From Rhizobium sp. SSA_523 (GTDB lineage: Bacteria > Pseudomonadota > Alphaproteobacteria > Rhizobiales > Rhizobiaceae): a stretch of 64,000 nucleotides of DNA. The stretch spans positions 2,513,501-2,577,500 of the forward strand of contig NZ_CP129382.1 of assembly GCF_030435705.1 (NCBI RefSeq), given 5' to 3'. The notes under the pieces were generated by a model. It saw nothing but the letters and a program-made list of their open reading frames with translations, was not told where the DNA came from and made no database searches. Shown here in pieces: positions 47,620 to 56,296 of this stretch; position 1 is the stretch's first letter, and each line of letters begins with the position of its first letter. A program made the position numbers and the translations under genes.

Positions 47620-48171
47620 ATGAGCGAAAAGAAGCATCCTTTCGATGTCCTGAACCAGCTGGCCGCACTCCGCCGCTATGCCCGTTCGCTTGTGCGCAAT
47701 GCCGATGATGCGGAAGATCTGGTCCATGATGCCCTGGTAAAGGCCTTTGAGCGCAAGACGAGTTTTCGCTCGGGCGGCAATCTGCGCACCTGGCTCTTCT
47801 CCATCCTGCACAATACCCATATCGACCGGCTGCGCCGATCAAAGGCATCGACAGCCAGACACCAGGCGGCGGCCGAGCTCGGCGAGACCACGCATGTCGC
47901 CGATCCGGATCAGTCCATCCGCCTCAAGCAGTTGCGCCAGGCTTTCTTCGCCCTGCCCGACGAGCAGCGGGATGCGCTCCATCTCGTGGCCATTGAAGGC
48001 CTGACCTATCAGCAGGCGGCCGATGCGCTCGCTATTCCCGTCGGTACGCTGATGTCGCGGATTTCACGTGCGCGCCAGCGGCTGCGTGAGTTCGAAAACG
48101 GCGATGCGGCTGCGACCGCCGCCGGCAATCACCTGAAACTTATCGAAGGAGGACGCGATGACACCCGTTGA
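47620..48171 (+). CDS. ECF sigma factor
   Basis: A 183-residue RNA polymerase sigma factor of the extracytoplasmic function class. Region 2 (LAALRRYARSLVRNADDAEDLVHDALVKAFE, then NLRTWLFSILHNTHIDRLRR) and region 4 (FFALPDEQRDALHLVAIEGLTYQQAADALAIPVGTLMSRISRARQRL) are complete. The anti-sigma gene overlaps its end by 14 nt. The ATG at 47620 gives the usual short N-terminus; no spaced Shine-Dalgarno sequence precedes it, and the promoter-like sequence immediately upstream suggests a leaderless mRNA. The -35/-10 pattern suggests autoregulation. Confidence 0.93.
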   Translation: MSEKKHPFDVLNQLAALRRYARSLVRNADDAEDLVHDALVKAFERKTSFRSGGNLRTWLFSILHNTHIDRLRRSKASTARHQAAAELGETTHVADPDQSIRLKQLRQAFFALPDEQRDALHLVAIEGLTYQQAADALAIPVGTLMSRISRARQRLREFENGDAAATAAGNHLKLIEGGRDDTR

Positions 48172-48931
48172 TCCGATCCAGACTTCCGATCTCGAAGCCT
48201 ATATCGACGACCAGCTGGACGCCGCGCGCCGAATCGAGGTCGAGGCCCATCTGTCGGAACATCCGGAGATCGCCGCGCGGGTAATGGCCGATCTCGCCAT
48301 CAAGGGGGAGCTTCGCCTGGCGTTGGCCGGCAACCGGCATCCGGGCCGCGCCGAAACGCGCGAGGCGGCCCGGCGGCTGCAATCGGCCCTGTCGCGCAAC
48401 CACCATTTCGGCCGCCTGCAGCGCCTGGCGGCCACCGTGGCTCTGATTGCCGGCGGCTGGGCGCTCAGCACCCAGTTCGGTCCCTTGACCGTCTCGCCGG
48501 TTGAAGCCTCCACCCCGGCCCCCTCTTTCGTGGAGGAGGCGATCCGGGCGCATGGCACCTCGCTGCTGCGGGAGACCATGCCCTCGCAGGCCGGCTCGGC
48601 GCATTATGATGCCGGCGAGATCCGCTCCGCGACCGCTATCGTGATGCCGCAGATCCCGAAGGGCTGGGCGGTATCCGATGTGCAGATCTTCCCCTCGGCC
48701 TTCGGTCCGAGCGTCGAGATGTCGGTGACCGACGAAAGCCAGGTGAAGCTTTCGCTGTTTGCCGTCCGCCCCGGCTTCTTTGCCGTCCAGCCGGTGACGC
48801 TGGCGCGCGATGGAGCCGTCGATGCGTCCTACTGGCAGATCGGCGAAGTCGCCTATGCCCTTGTTTCGGAACGACAGGACGCCTCCCGCCTCAAGACGGA
48901 GGCGGAGCAGCTTGCCCGTTCCCTCTACTGA
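48158..48931 (+). CDS. Membrane-bound anti-sigma factor
   Basis: A 257-residue anti-sigma factor. The N-terminal part (SDLEAYIDDQLDAARRIEVEAHLSEHPEIAARV) is the anti-sigma domain found in zinc-less ASD proteins, predicted to hold the sigma factor in the cytoplasm. One membrane helix (about 88-106) is followed by a periplasmic domain of about 150 residues, presumably the sensor. GGAGGA lies 7 nt before the ATG. The 14-nt overlap with the sigma gene is the normal arrangement of a cognate pair. The inducing signal is unknown. Confidence 0.88.
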   Translation: MTPVDPIQTSDLEAYIDDQLDAARRIEVEAHLSEHPEIAARVMADLAIKGELRLALAGNRHPGRAETREAARRLQSALSRNHHFGRLQRLAATVALIAGGWALSTQFGPLTVSPVEASTPAPSFVEEAIRAHGTSLLRETMPSQAGSAHYDAGEIRSATAIVMPQIPKGWAVSDVQIFPSAFGPSVEMSVTDESQVKLSLFAVRPGFFAVQPVTLARDGAVDASYWQIGEVAYALVSERQDASRLKTEAEQLARSLY

Positions 48932-48953
48932 CGACCAACCACAGGAGAACATC

Positions 48954-49664
48954 ATGAACCCGCGCTTCGGCTATAATTCAGCCGTCCAGTCCCAGGCCGC
49001 CTTCGACGAGGGACTGCGCCAGCACATGCTGCGCGTCTACAATTATATGGGGCTTGGCCTGCTCATCACCGGCATCGTCGCCTTCATCGTCGGCACGACC
49101 CCTGCCCTTTACGTGCCGATTTTCTCCAGCCCGCTGAAATGGGTTGTGATGCTGGCGCCGCTGGCCTTCGTCTTCTTCTTCTCGTTCAAGATCCAGACGA
49201 TGTCTTCCTCCACCGCGCAGCTGACCTTCTGGGCCTTCTGCGCCGTCATGGGCCTGTCGCTCGCTTCGGTTTTCCTTGTCTTCACCGGCGCCAGCATTGC
49301 TCGGACCTTCTTCATCGCCGCCACCATGTTCGGCGCCACGAGCCTTTACGGCTATGTCACCAAGCGTGACCTCGCCAAGTTCGGCTCCTTCCTGATCATG
49401 GGCCTGATCGGCGTCGTCATCGCCTCCGTGGTCAACATCTTCCTCGGTTCCAGCGCCCTGCAGTTTGCCATCTCCATCATCGGCATCATCGTCTTCATCG
49501 GCCTGACGGCTTGGGACACGCAGAACATCAAGGAACAATATGCTGAAAATGTCGATCAGGAGAGCCAGCAGAAGCTTGCCGTCTTCGGCGCGCTCTCACT
49601 GTACCTGAACTTCGTCAACATCTTCCAGCTTCTGTTGAGCCTCACCGGCGAGCGCGACGAGTAA
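48954..49664 (+). CDS. Bax inhibitor-1/YccA family membrane protein
   Basis: A 236-residue protein with seven hydrophobic helices (from about residue 28) of the TMBIM/BI-1 family, which includes E. coli YbhL and the FtsH modulator YccA. BI-1 family blocks are MGLGLLITGIVAFIVG, TFFIAATMFGATSLYGYVTKRDL and IGLTAWDTQNIKEQY. Bacterial homologues act as pH-gated calcium leak channels or protease modulators. AGGAGAAC lies before the ATG. It starts 22 nt after the anti-sigma gene, so it is probably in the same operon and may be a target of the sigma factor. Confidence 0.92.
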   Translation: MNPRFGYNSAVQSQAAFDEGLRQHMLRVYNYMGLGLLITGIVAFIVGTTPALYVPIFSSPLKWVVMLAPLAFVFFFSFKIQTMSSSTAQLTFWAFCAVMGLSLASVFLVFTGASIARTFFIAATMFGATSLYGYVTKRDLAKFGSFLIMGLIGVVIASVVNIFLGSSALQFAISIIGIIVFIGLTAWDTQNIKEQYAENVDQESQQKLAVFGALSLYLNFVNIFQLLLSLTGERDE

Positions 49665-49697
49665 CCGCTCCCGCCCTTTTCAAGGAGGAACCCACAC

Positions 49698-50336
49698 ATG
49701 GACGACAACGACCGCCAGGCGATCGAGGGTCTGTTCGGCAAGCTCTCTCACGTCGAGAGCCAATCGGGGCCGCGCGATGCGGAAGCGGATGCCTTTATCC
49801 GCGATCGCGTCGCACGCCAGCCGGGCGCACCCTATTTCATGGCGCAGACGATCGTTGTGCAGGAACAGGCACTCGATCAGGCACAGCGGCGGATCGAGGA
49901 ATTGGAGAGCCAGCTGGCCGCACGGCCGGCCTCCGGCGGCGGCTTCTTCTCGAGCCTGTTCGGCAACAGTGCGCCGCCGGCGCGCCAGGCACCGCGCCCG
50001 GGCATGTCACCCATGCCACCCATGGGAGGACTGCCGGGACAGCCGCAGGCAGCGCCGCGCAATCCCTGGGGTCCACAACCAGGCCCGCAAGCAGGCCAGC
50101 CAATGGGCCAGGGGTTTGGCCAGGGCTATGGCCAGCCCGCCCGGGGCGGCGGTTTCCTGGCCGGCGCCGCGCAGACGGCCATGGGTGTCGCTGGCGGCGT
50201 CCTGCTGGGCAATGCCATTGCCGGCATGCTCTCCGGTGACGAAGCCCAGGCGGCCGAGAACCCCGCCGCCGATGCCGGGCCTGAGGAAGAGGCACCCGTA
50301 GAGGATGTCGGCTTCGAAGACGACATGCAGTTCTAG
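49698..50336 (+). CDS. DUF2076 domain-containing protein
   Basis: A 212-residue protein of the DUF2076 family. The N-terminal part (DDNDRQAIEGLFGKLSHVESQSGPRDAEADAFIRDRVARQPGAPYFMAQTIVVQEQALDQAQRRIEELE) is predicted helical or coiled coil; the middle is Pro/Gly/Gln-rich and disordered; a Gly/Ala stretch (FLAGAAQTAMGVAGGVLLGNAIAGML) may be a membrane helix; the end is acidic. Function unknown. AAGGAGG is 8 nt before the ATG. It follows the BI-1 gene by 33 nt and a terminator after it closes the four-gene unit. Confidence 0.88.
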   Translation: MDDNDRQAIEGLFGKLSHVESQSGPRDAEADAFIRDRVARQPGAPYFMAQTIVVQEQALDQAQRRIEELESQLAARPASGGGFFSSLFGNSAPPARQAPRPGMSPMPPMGGLPGQPQAAPRNPWGPQPGPQAGQPMGQGFGQGYGQPARGGGFLAGAAQTAMGVAGGVLLGNAIAGMLSGDEAQAAENPAADAGPEEEAPVEDVGFEDDMQF

Positions 50337-50434
50337 GATCAAGAGTGGAATTCGGTCTTTCGTAAGCCCGGAGCGCCAAAGAAAGACTCTCTAGCGTCAG
50401 CAACCGCCTGCCGTCCGACGGGCAGATCTTAAAG

Positions 50435-50469
50435 AAGGCTCCCGGCCATGCAAAGCCGGGAGCCTTTTT
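50435..50469 (+). terminator. Intrinsic terminator after DUF2076
   Basis: AAGGCTCCCGGC pairs with GCCGGGAGCCTT (12 bp) around an 8-nt loop and is followed by TTTTT. It ends the ECF sigma operon. Confidence 0.93.
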
Positions 50470-50573
50470 GCTGCCGCCTGTTACGAAACGGCCATGTTCA
50501 TGTGGCACTTGCAATCCGCCCAGCACGACCAGCTTCATCGGCAAGACCCTTTTCCCTCAAGGCCGGATCGCCC

Positions 50574-51233
50574 ATGGTTTTTTCTCCGCACCCGCTTGTG
50601 CCCGCACCGGCTTCTTACCCACACGCGCAGATGCTGCGGTTTTCGGCAGTCCTGCGGGAATTGGCGGACGATCCGTCGCGCGACGTCATCCAGGTCGCCG
50701 ATCTTCTGGATGCCATGCGGGATCGTGCATTCGGCGCCCTAATCTTCGTCTTTGCCGTGCCGAACGCCTTGCCGACGCCGCCCGGCACCTCCTCCGTTCT
50801 GGCGATCCCGCTGCTCTTCCAGGCCGCGCAGATGGCGCTGGGCCAGGCACCATGGCTGCCGAGGATGATCGCCGTCCGCGCCATGCCGCGCAATCGCTTC
50901 GCTGCAATCGTCGACACAGTCACTCCGTGGATCTTGCGTGCCGAGCGGCTGCTGCGGCCGCGTTTCCCGGCCCTGTCCGGCCGTCTGGCGGAGCGGCTGA
51001 TCGGCGGCTTCTGCCTCATCCTGGCGCTGGTGCTGGTGATGCCCATCCCGCTCGGCAACATGCTGCCGGCGGTTGCGCTATGTGTGCTGGCCTTCGGCAT
51101 ACTGGAAAAGGACGGCATATGGATCGGCCTCGGCCTTGCGACGGGCCTCACCGCGCTGGCTTTGGTCGCCGGCGTCGTCTACGCCATCGTCAAGAGCGCC
51201 GTATTCCTGCTGGGAACCCTGTTTCTGTCCTGA
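50574..51233 (+). CDS. ExoD family exopolysaccharide synthesis protein
   Basis: A 219-residue membrane protein of the ExoD family (PF06055). The N-terminal region (FSAVLRELADDPSRDVIQVADLLDAMRDRAFGALIFVFAVPNALPTPPGTSSVLAIPLLFQAAQMALGQAPWLP) is the family block, with ATP-free membrane helices in the second half. In Sinorhizobium meliloti ExoD affects succinoglycan and alkaline tolerance; mechanism unknown. AAGG lies 10 nt before the ATG at 50574. It ends directly next to the convergent aminotransferase gene. Confidence 0.88.
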   Translation: MVFSPHPLVPAPASYPHAQMLRFSAVLRELADDPSRDVIQVADLLDAMRDRAFGALIFVFAVPNALPTPPGTSSVLAIPLLFQAAQMALGQAPWLPRMIAVRAMPRNRFAAIVDTVTPWILRAERLLRPRFPALSGRLAERLIGGFCLILALVLVMPIPLGNMLPAVALCVLAFGILEKDGIWIGLGLATGLTALALVAGVVYAIVKSAVFLLGTLFLS

Positions 51234-52403
51234 TCAGAGCGAAAAACCCTGCAGGCGCTCCCTCAATCGAGCAATGCCCTCCACATCAGCATTGGCGAAG
51301 GCAAAGCGCAGATAGAGCTCCTGCCGCGGGCCGAAATAGCCGCCCGGAATGCATGAAATCCCTGCCTGGCTGGCCAGCTCTCGCGCAATCTCGGCAGAGG
51401 TTCGATCGTGATACGGGTGCCGCACGAAGGCGAAATACGCTCCCACCGATGCAAGCTGCCAGTCGGGCAGATCGGCAAGCGTGGCTTGAAGACAGTCTGC
51501 CCGTCGCAGGATTTCGAGGCGGTTCTCCTCCCGCCACGGCGCGAGCCGGGGCAAGGCATCCGCCACGGCCGCCTGGGCGGCGCGCGGTGCGCAGATCTGC
51601 AGATTGTCCATGATCTTGGTGACCTGCGCGATGACCGCCGGCCCTGCCGTGATCGCCCCCAGCCGGTGACCCGGTATGCAGAAACTCTTGGAGAAACTGT
51701 AGAGCGAGATGACGAAGTCCTGCCACCCGTTGCGGCAGAAGAGGCCATGCGGAGCACGATCCGCCACGGGCAGAAAATCGCGATAGGTCTCGTCCAGGAT
51801 AAGCCAGATGCCGCGGCTGCGGCACAGATCGGCGATCGCCGCCAGATGGTCCGGCGGATAGACGGCGCCCGTCGGATTGTTCGGTGAGACAAGTGCCAGC
51901 GCCTTCACATCCGGCAGCAAGGCCTCATCGATCGCCTCCACCCGTGGCAGGAAGCCGTCGCTCGCCTCGCAGGCGACGAAGCGGCTGCGAATGCCGAGCA
52001 TGCCCAGCGTGGTCTCGTGGTTGAAATAATAGGGCTCGGTCATCAGCACCGCATCGCCGGCTCCGGCCACGGCCATGGCCGCACAGACAAAGGCCTGGTT
52101 GCATCCAGCTGTCATATGAATGTTGGCGGGGCCAAGCGACGCATCATAGAGCTTGCCGACATGATCGGCATAGGCCTGCCGCAGCACGGCCTCCCCCTCG
52201 ATCGGACCGTAACCGGCATAAGCCGCCGATCCTGCCTTTTCGCTGAGGAGCTCCAGCATATGCGGATGAGCCGGATAGCCCGGCACGGCCTGGGACAGGT
52301 CGACGAGCGGCCCCCGGCTTCCATCATAGCTGCGCGCCCAGGCCTGGACCGCGGGCACCGGCGGCGGGGAGATGCTTTGGATGAGCGGATTGAAGTCGAA
52401 CAT
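51234..52403 (-). CDS. Class I/II aminotransferase
   Basis: A 389-residue PLP-dependent aminotransferase. The PLP lysine is Lys239 in SFSKSFCIPGHRLG, with Asn177 in SPNNPTG, Asp204/Tyr207 in LDETY and Arg247 following. The MalY/PatA or aspartate-type fold Ia is certain; the amino-group donor and acceptor are not. ExoD is adjacent but convergent, so shared function is unlikely. The aldose epimerase gene is 63 nt upstream on the same strand, possibly one transcript. Confidence 0.88.
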   Translation of the reverse strand: MFDFNPLIQSISPPPVPAVQAWARSYDGSRGPLVDLSQAVPGYPAHPHMLELLSEKAGSAAYAGYGPIEGEAVLRQAYADHVGKLYDASLGPANIHMTAGCNQAFVCAAMAVAGAGDAVLMTEPYYFNHETTLGMLGIRSRFVACEASDGFLPRVEAIDEALLPDVKALALVSPNNPTGAVYPPDHLAAIADLCRSRGIWLILDETYRDFLPVADRAPHGLFCRNGWQDFVISLYSFSKSFCIPGHRLGAITAGPAVIAQVTKIMDNLQICAPRAAQAAVADALPRLAPWREENRLEILRRADCLQATLADLPDWQLASVGAYFAFVRHPYHDRTSAEIARELASQAGISCIPGGYFGPRQELYLRFAFANADVEGIARLRERLQGFSL

Positions 52404-52466
52404 GCTGGCTCCGGTCTGCCGGACCTGGATGAGGCATCCGGTCCGGCAAGGGAGTGAAATACAAGA

Positions 52467-53486
52467 TCAGCTCTTGGAGAAGACGTAATCCGTCTCCTGA
52501 CGCAGAACCTCGCCAGGGCGAAGAACGGCGCTTGGGAAACCCTCGTGATTGATGGCATCGGGCCAGATCTGCGTTTCCAGGCAGAGGCCGGCATAGGGTC
52601 CGTACAGCTTCCCGAACAGGCCGGGCACTGTCGGCTTCAGCTTGAATCCGCAATAAAGCTGCACGCCGGGTTCCGTCGTGCGGACCTCCATGGCGACACC
52701 GGAATTGACGCTGCGGACGAGAGCCACAGAGCGCTTCTCCACCCGCGTGTCGGACAGGCAGTAATTATGGTCGAAATCGACCTGCGCGCCATTGGCCTCG
52801 CTGCGGCGCACAGGCCCGAGCTGTCGAAGATCCATCGGCGTGCCGGCCACTGGGAGCTGTCTTCCGGTCGGCACCTGGTTCTCGTCAAGCTCCAGATAGT
52901 GATCGGCGGCAATCATGATGTCGTGGCCAAGAATATCGTCGCGCCCATCCAGGTTGAAATAGGTGTGCTGGCAGATATTGGCGAGCGTCGGCTGGTCGGT
53001 CACGCTCTCGTAGACGACATTGAGCGTGCCGTCATCCTTCAGCTCATAGGTCGCTGTGACGGTGCAATTGCCCGGATAGCCGGCGCGACCATCAGGATCA
53101 GTCACCTGCAGCATGACCTTGTTCTGCGAATGGGCGATGATGGCCCAGTTGGTCCTGCCGAGACCATCACGGCCGCCGTGCAGATGAGTATTGCCGTTCT
53201 GGTTGAGGTCGAGCTGATAGGCTTGTCCGTCGAGGGTGAACTGCCCTTTGCCGATGCGGTTGGCAACGCGGCCGGGCGTCGCGCCGAAATAGGACGAGTA
53301 AGCCGGATAATCCTCGAAACGGTCGAAGCCGAGCACCAGCGGCGCGTCATGGCCATCCAGTCGCAGATCCTGAATGACGGCGCCCCAGCTCATCACATGC
53401 GCCGTCAGCCCGCCGCCCGAAATCTTCACCCGGTAAACTGTCTCGCCCTGCGGCGTGGTGCCGAAGATCTCGCCCTGCGTCGTCAT
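52467..53486 (-). CDS. Aldose 1-epimerase
   Basis: A 339-residue mutarotase (GalM family) that interconverts alpha and beta sugar anomers. The fold starts VYRVKISGGGLTAHVMSWGAVIQDLRL; active-site pieces are NRI (76-78), HLHGG (101-105), CQHTYFNL with the catalytic histidine and LCLETQIWPDAINH with the glutamate base. The ATG at 53486 has AGGA about 8 nt upstream; a start at 53513 adds nine residues. Sugar specificity is not evident. Confidence 0.92.
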   Translation of the reverse strand: MTTQGEIFGTTPQGETVYRVKISGGGLTAHVMSWGAVIQDLRLDGHDAPLVLGFDRFEDYPAYSSYFGATPGRVANRIGKGQFTLDGQAYQLDLNQNGNTHLHGGRDGLGRTNWAIIAHSQNKVMLQVTDPDGRAGYPGNCTVTATYELKDDGTLNVVYESVTDQPTLANICQHTYFNLDGRDDILGHDIMIAADHYLELDENQVPTGRQLPVAGTPMDLRQLGPVRRSEANGAQVDFDHNYCLSDTRVEKRSVALVRSVNSGVAMEVRTTEPGVQLYCGFKLKPTVPGLFGKLYGPYAGLCLETQIWPDAINHEGFPSAVLRPGEVLRQETDYVFSKS

Positions 53487-53564
53487 GATCCATGTCCTGT
53501 CGCTTGATGTCATCGCGGCGCAAACTGGCCGATTTCGATGGCTTAATCAATCGCCATCTCGGGC

Positions 53565-54746
53565 TCAGCGCGCAAGCGTCTGCATGGCCTGGTCCAGACC
53601 CTGCAGCGTCAGCGGGAACATGCGCTGCTCCAGCAAATGGCGCAGCAGAATAACGGACTGGGTGAAATCCCATTGCGACGGCGCCACCGGATTGATCCAG
53701 GCCACGCGACGAAAATGGCCGGTCACGCGCTGCATCCACAAGGCGCCCGGTTCCTTGTTCCAATGTTCCACAGAGCCCCCGGAATGGGTGATCTCATAGG
53801 GGCTCATGGTTGCATCGCCGACGAAGATCACCCGGTAATCGGGGCCATAGCTGCGCAGGAGATCGGCAACCAGAAGCCGTTCGGCCCGTCGCCGATTGTC
53901 GCGCCACACGCTCTCGTAAAGGCAGTTGTGGAAGTAGAAATGCTCCAGATGCCGAAACTCGGCGCGCGCCGCCGAAAACAGCTCCTCCACGATCATGACA
54001 TGGTCGTCCATTGAGCCGCCGACATCGAAGAACATCAGAAGCTTCACCGAATTGCGCCGTTCCGGCCGCGTCTGCACGCTCAGATAACCGTGCTCGGCAG
54101 TCGAGCGGATGGTGCCGTCCAGATCCAGCTCGTCGGCCGCGCCCTGCCGCACCCAGCGGCGCAGGCGCTTCAGCGCCACCTTGATATTGCGCGTGCCGAT
54201 CTCCCGGCTGTCGTCGAAATCGCGGAAGTCGCGGCTGTCCCAGACCTTCACGGCCTTCCGGTGACGGGAGCTGTCCTGGCCGATCCGCACGCCTTCGGGA
54301 TTATAGCCATAGCCGCCGAACGGAGAGGTTCCGGCCGTGCCGATCCATTTCGACCCGCCCTGATGCCGGCCCTGCTGCTCCTCCAGCCTCTTCTTCAGGG
54401 TCTCCATCAGCTTCTCGAAGCCGCCGAGGCTTTCCACCAGCGCCTTCTCTTCCGGCGTCAGGTGTTTTTCGGCCAATTTTCGCAGCCATGCCTCCGGCAC
54501 GTGCCCGACATCCATGCCGGCTGAATCGGCAAGCGCCGAAAGCCCGCGAAACTGTGCCGCAAAGACCTGATCGAACCGGTCGATATGCCGCTCATCCTTC
54601 ACCAGGGCGGCACGCGCCAGGAAATAGAAGGCTTCGATGTCGAAATCGGCCAGGCCCGCTTCCATTCCCGCCAGGAGGTCCAGATATTCCCGCAGCGTGA
54701 CGGGAACCTTGGCCTCCTTCAATCGCAGGAAAAACGGGATGAACAC
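53565..54746 (-). CDS. CoxE-like VWA domain-containing protein
   Basis: A 393-residue protein with a von Willebrand factor A domain of the CoxE family (PF05762), the usual partner of MoxR-type AAA+ ATPases. N-terminal helices (FIPFFLRLKEAKVPVTLREYLDLLAGMEAGL) precede the VWA domain, whose metal site reads DVGGSMDD instead of the classical DxSGS. Start is GTG at 54746 with AAGGA upstream. metA ends 12 nt upstream, so it may be transcribed from the metA promoter under SAM-II control. The MoxR gene lies 1.5 kb further upstream. Client unknown. Confidence 0.87.
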   Translation of the reverse strand: MFIPFFLRLKEAKVPVTLREYLDLLAGMEAGLADFDIEAFYFLARAALVKDERHIDRFDQVFAAQFRGLSALADSAGMDVGHVPEAWLRKLAEKHLTPEEKALVESLGGFEKLMETLKKRLEEQQGRHQGGSKWIGTAGTSPFGGYGYNPEGVRIGQDSSRHRKAVKVWDSRDFRDFDDSREIGTRNIKVALKRLRRWVRQGAADELDLDGTIRSTAEHGYLSVQTRPERRNSVKLLMFFDVGGSMDDHVMIVEELFSAARAEFRHLEHFYFHNCLYESVWRDNRRRAERLLVADLLRSYGPDYRVIFVGDATMSPYEITHSGGSVEHWNKEPGALWMQRVTGHFRRVAWINPVAPSQWDFTQSVILLRHLLEQRMFPLTLQGLDQAMQTLAR

Positions 54747-54758
54747 GGGCGGCGTCCT

Positions 54759-55679
54759 TCAGAGCGTTCCGATCTGCCCCAGCTCGTACGGCGTCGTCTG
54801 GTAGATCTCGTTGATCCAGTTTCCGAACAGAAGATGCGCATGGCTGCGCCAGCGATTCTGCGGCGGAAGCGTCGCATCATTATGGGGAAAATAGTTGTGC
54901 GGCATCTTGATGGGAATGCCGGCATTGACGTCGCGGAAATATTCCTCCGCCAGCGAGGTGGAGTCGTATTCGACATGGTTGAACATATAGAGGCGGTTGC
55001 ACTTCTTCTCATGCACCAGGCAAACGCCCATCTCTTCTGATTCCATCAGGATTTCCAGCCCCGGCACCTTTTCGATATCGGCACGGCGCACCTCCGTCCA
55101 GCGCGATACCGGCACCTGGAAATCATCCGAGAAACCGTTGAGATAGATGGATGACGGGCAAAGATTGCGGTGGCGATAGACGCCGAAGGCCTTTTCCTTC
55201 AGCTCATGCTTGGGAACCTTGTGGAAGTGATAGATGGCGGCCATCGCGCCCCAGCAGACATTGAGTGTCGAATGCACATGGGTCTGCGTCCAGTCGAAAA
55301 TCTGCCGCATCTCGTCCCAATAGGTCACATCGTCGTAATGCAGGGTTTCGACCGGCGCTCCGGTAATGATGAAGCCGTCGAACTTGCGGTCCTTCACCTC
55401 GTCCCAGGTCTCGTAGAAGGACAGAAGATGCTCCTCGGACGTGTTCTTGGCCTTGTGGCCGCCAATGCGCACGAGCGACAGTTCCACCTGCAGGGGCGAG
55501 GCCCCGACCAGACGCGCCATCTGCACCTCGGTCTTGATCTTGTTCGGCATGAGATTGAGCAGGCCGATCTGCAGCGGCCGGATATCCTGCCGGACCGCCA
55601 CTGTTTCTGTCATCACCCGGACGCCCTCGTTCACCAGAGTCTGGAAGGCGGGAAGTGCATCTGGAATCTTGATCGGCAT
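54759..55679 (-). CDS. metA: Homoserine O-acetyltransferase (MetA type)
   Basis: A 306-residue enzyme of methionine synthesis that activates homoserine. Catalytic Cys142 (VCWGA), His235 and Glu237 (NHVEYD) match the E. coli enzyme in number and position. Residue 111, which decides acyl donor in this family, is Glu (APVE), the form that uses acetyl-CoA, whereas E. coli has Gly and uses succinyl-CoA; so the product is probably O-acetylhomoserine. A SAM-II riboswitch and an intrinsic terminator precede the gene, and the ATG has only a weak ribosome binding site. Confidence 0.93.
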   Translation of the reverse strand: MPIKIPDALPAFQTLVNEGVRVMTETVAVRQDIRPLQIGLLNLMPNKIKTEVQMARLVGASPLQVELSLVRIGGHKAKNTSEEHLLSFYETWDEVKDRKFDGFIITGAPVETLHYDDVTYWDEMRQIFDWTQTHVHSTLNVCWGAMAAIYHFHKVPKHELKEKAFGVYRHRNLCPSSIYLNGFSDDFQVPVSRWTEVRRADIEKVPGLEILMESEEMGVCLVHEKKCNRLYMFNHVEYDSTSLAEEYFRDVNAGIPIKMPHNYFPHNDATLPPQNRWRSHAHLLFGNWINEIYQTTPYELGQIGTL

Positions 55680-55699
55680 GGCGCAAACTCGACAAAAAC

Positions 55700-55731
55700 A
55701 AAAAAACCGGTGGCGATAGATCGCGACCGGT
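55700..55731 (-). terminator. Attenuator hairpin between the SAM-II riboswitch and metA
   Basis: On the minus strand ACCGGTCGCGAT and ATCGCCACCGGT pair (one C-C mismatch) around CT, followed by seven T at 55706-55700. It ends 20 nt before the metA start. This is a classical intrinsic terminator, suggesting transcriptional control by the riboswitch upstream. Confidence 0.8.
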
Positions 55732-55761
55732 CCGTGGAAGGTTTCTTTCTCTTCTCGCGGC

Positions 55762-55814
55762 CCTTTAGCGACTTGTTTAACGTGGCTGCAAGCCGGCCGG
55801 CCAAATCACCACGA
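55762..55814 (-). promoter_or_regulatory. SAM-II riboswitch of metA
   Basis: The minus strand carries TCGTGGTGATTTGG, a GC-rich loop CCGGCCGGCTTGCAGCC and ACGTTAAACAAGTCGCTAAAGG, the near-invariant SAM-II aptamer of alphaproteobacterial met genes. The stem CGTGGT..GCCACG and the H-type pseudoknot segments are present. It binds S-adenosylmethionine and lies 83 nt before the metA start. Confidence 0.93.
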
Positions 55815-55924
55815 TGATTGTTCTAAATAGGCTCTTCTTCCTCGCAGGTCAATTCCTGGGAAACAGCATGCCTTGCGAGCGCCGCCAGCGCTTCGGCCAT
55901 CGTCTCGCCGAAATGCCGGTCCAC

Positions 55925-56296
55925 CTAGGCAAGATGGATCCAGCGCAACCGGAACTGGACAGGATCGCCGCCGCCAAATGGGGTTTCCTCGACGTGCAAC
56001 CAGCTCTCTTCATACAGGCCGGACAGGCGCAGATGGAAGAAGTGGCGGCGATGGACCAGCCTCTGCCCATCCAGCACGAAACCGTAGTCGTGGCTGAACA
56101 GCGGCTTGAGCTCGGATTCCGGCGTAAGCCCGGTCTCCTCGAAGAATTCCCGTGCGGCCGCGAACGCCAGATCTTCGCCACTCTCCACCGTGCCGCCGGG
56201 AACCTGCAGCGGCACATCCGGAAAATCCGGCTCGTCGAACACCAGAAGCCGGTCTTGCCAGGTGGCAAATATCAGCACCTTGACGGCGTCCACCAT
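55925..56296 (-). CDS. NUDIX hydrolase
   Basis: A 123-residue NUDIX pyrophosphohydrolase. The NUDIX box GGTVESGEDLAFAAAREFFEETGL is complete (GX5EX7REUXEEXGU). Substrates of the family include (d)NTPs, oxidised nucleotides and ADP-sugars; this one is unassigned. The start overlaps the stop of the MoxR gene: ATG at 56296 (TGATG) or GTG at 56299 (GTGA). Either way translation is coupled to MoxR. It is the last gene of that unit before the metA promoter region. Confidence 0.88.
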   Translation of the reverse strand: MVDAVKVLIFATWQDRLLVFDEPDFPDVPLQVPGGTVESGEDLAFAAAREFFEETGLTPESELKPLFSHDYGFVLDGQRLVHRRHFFHLRLSGLYEESWLHVEETPFGGGDPVQFRLRWIHLA

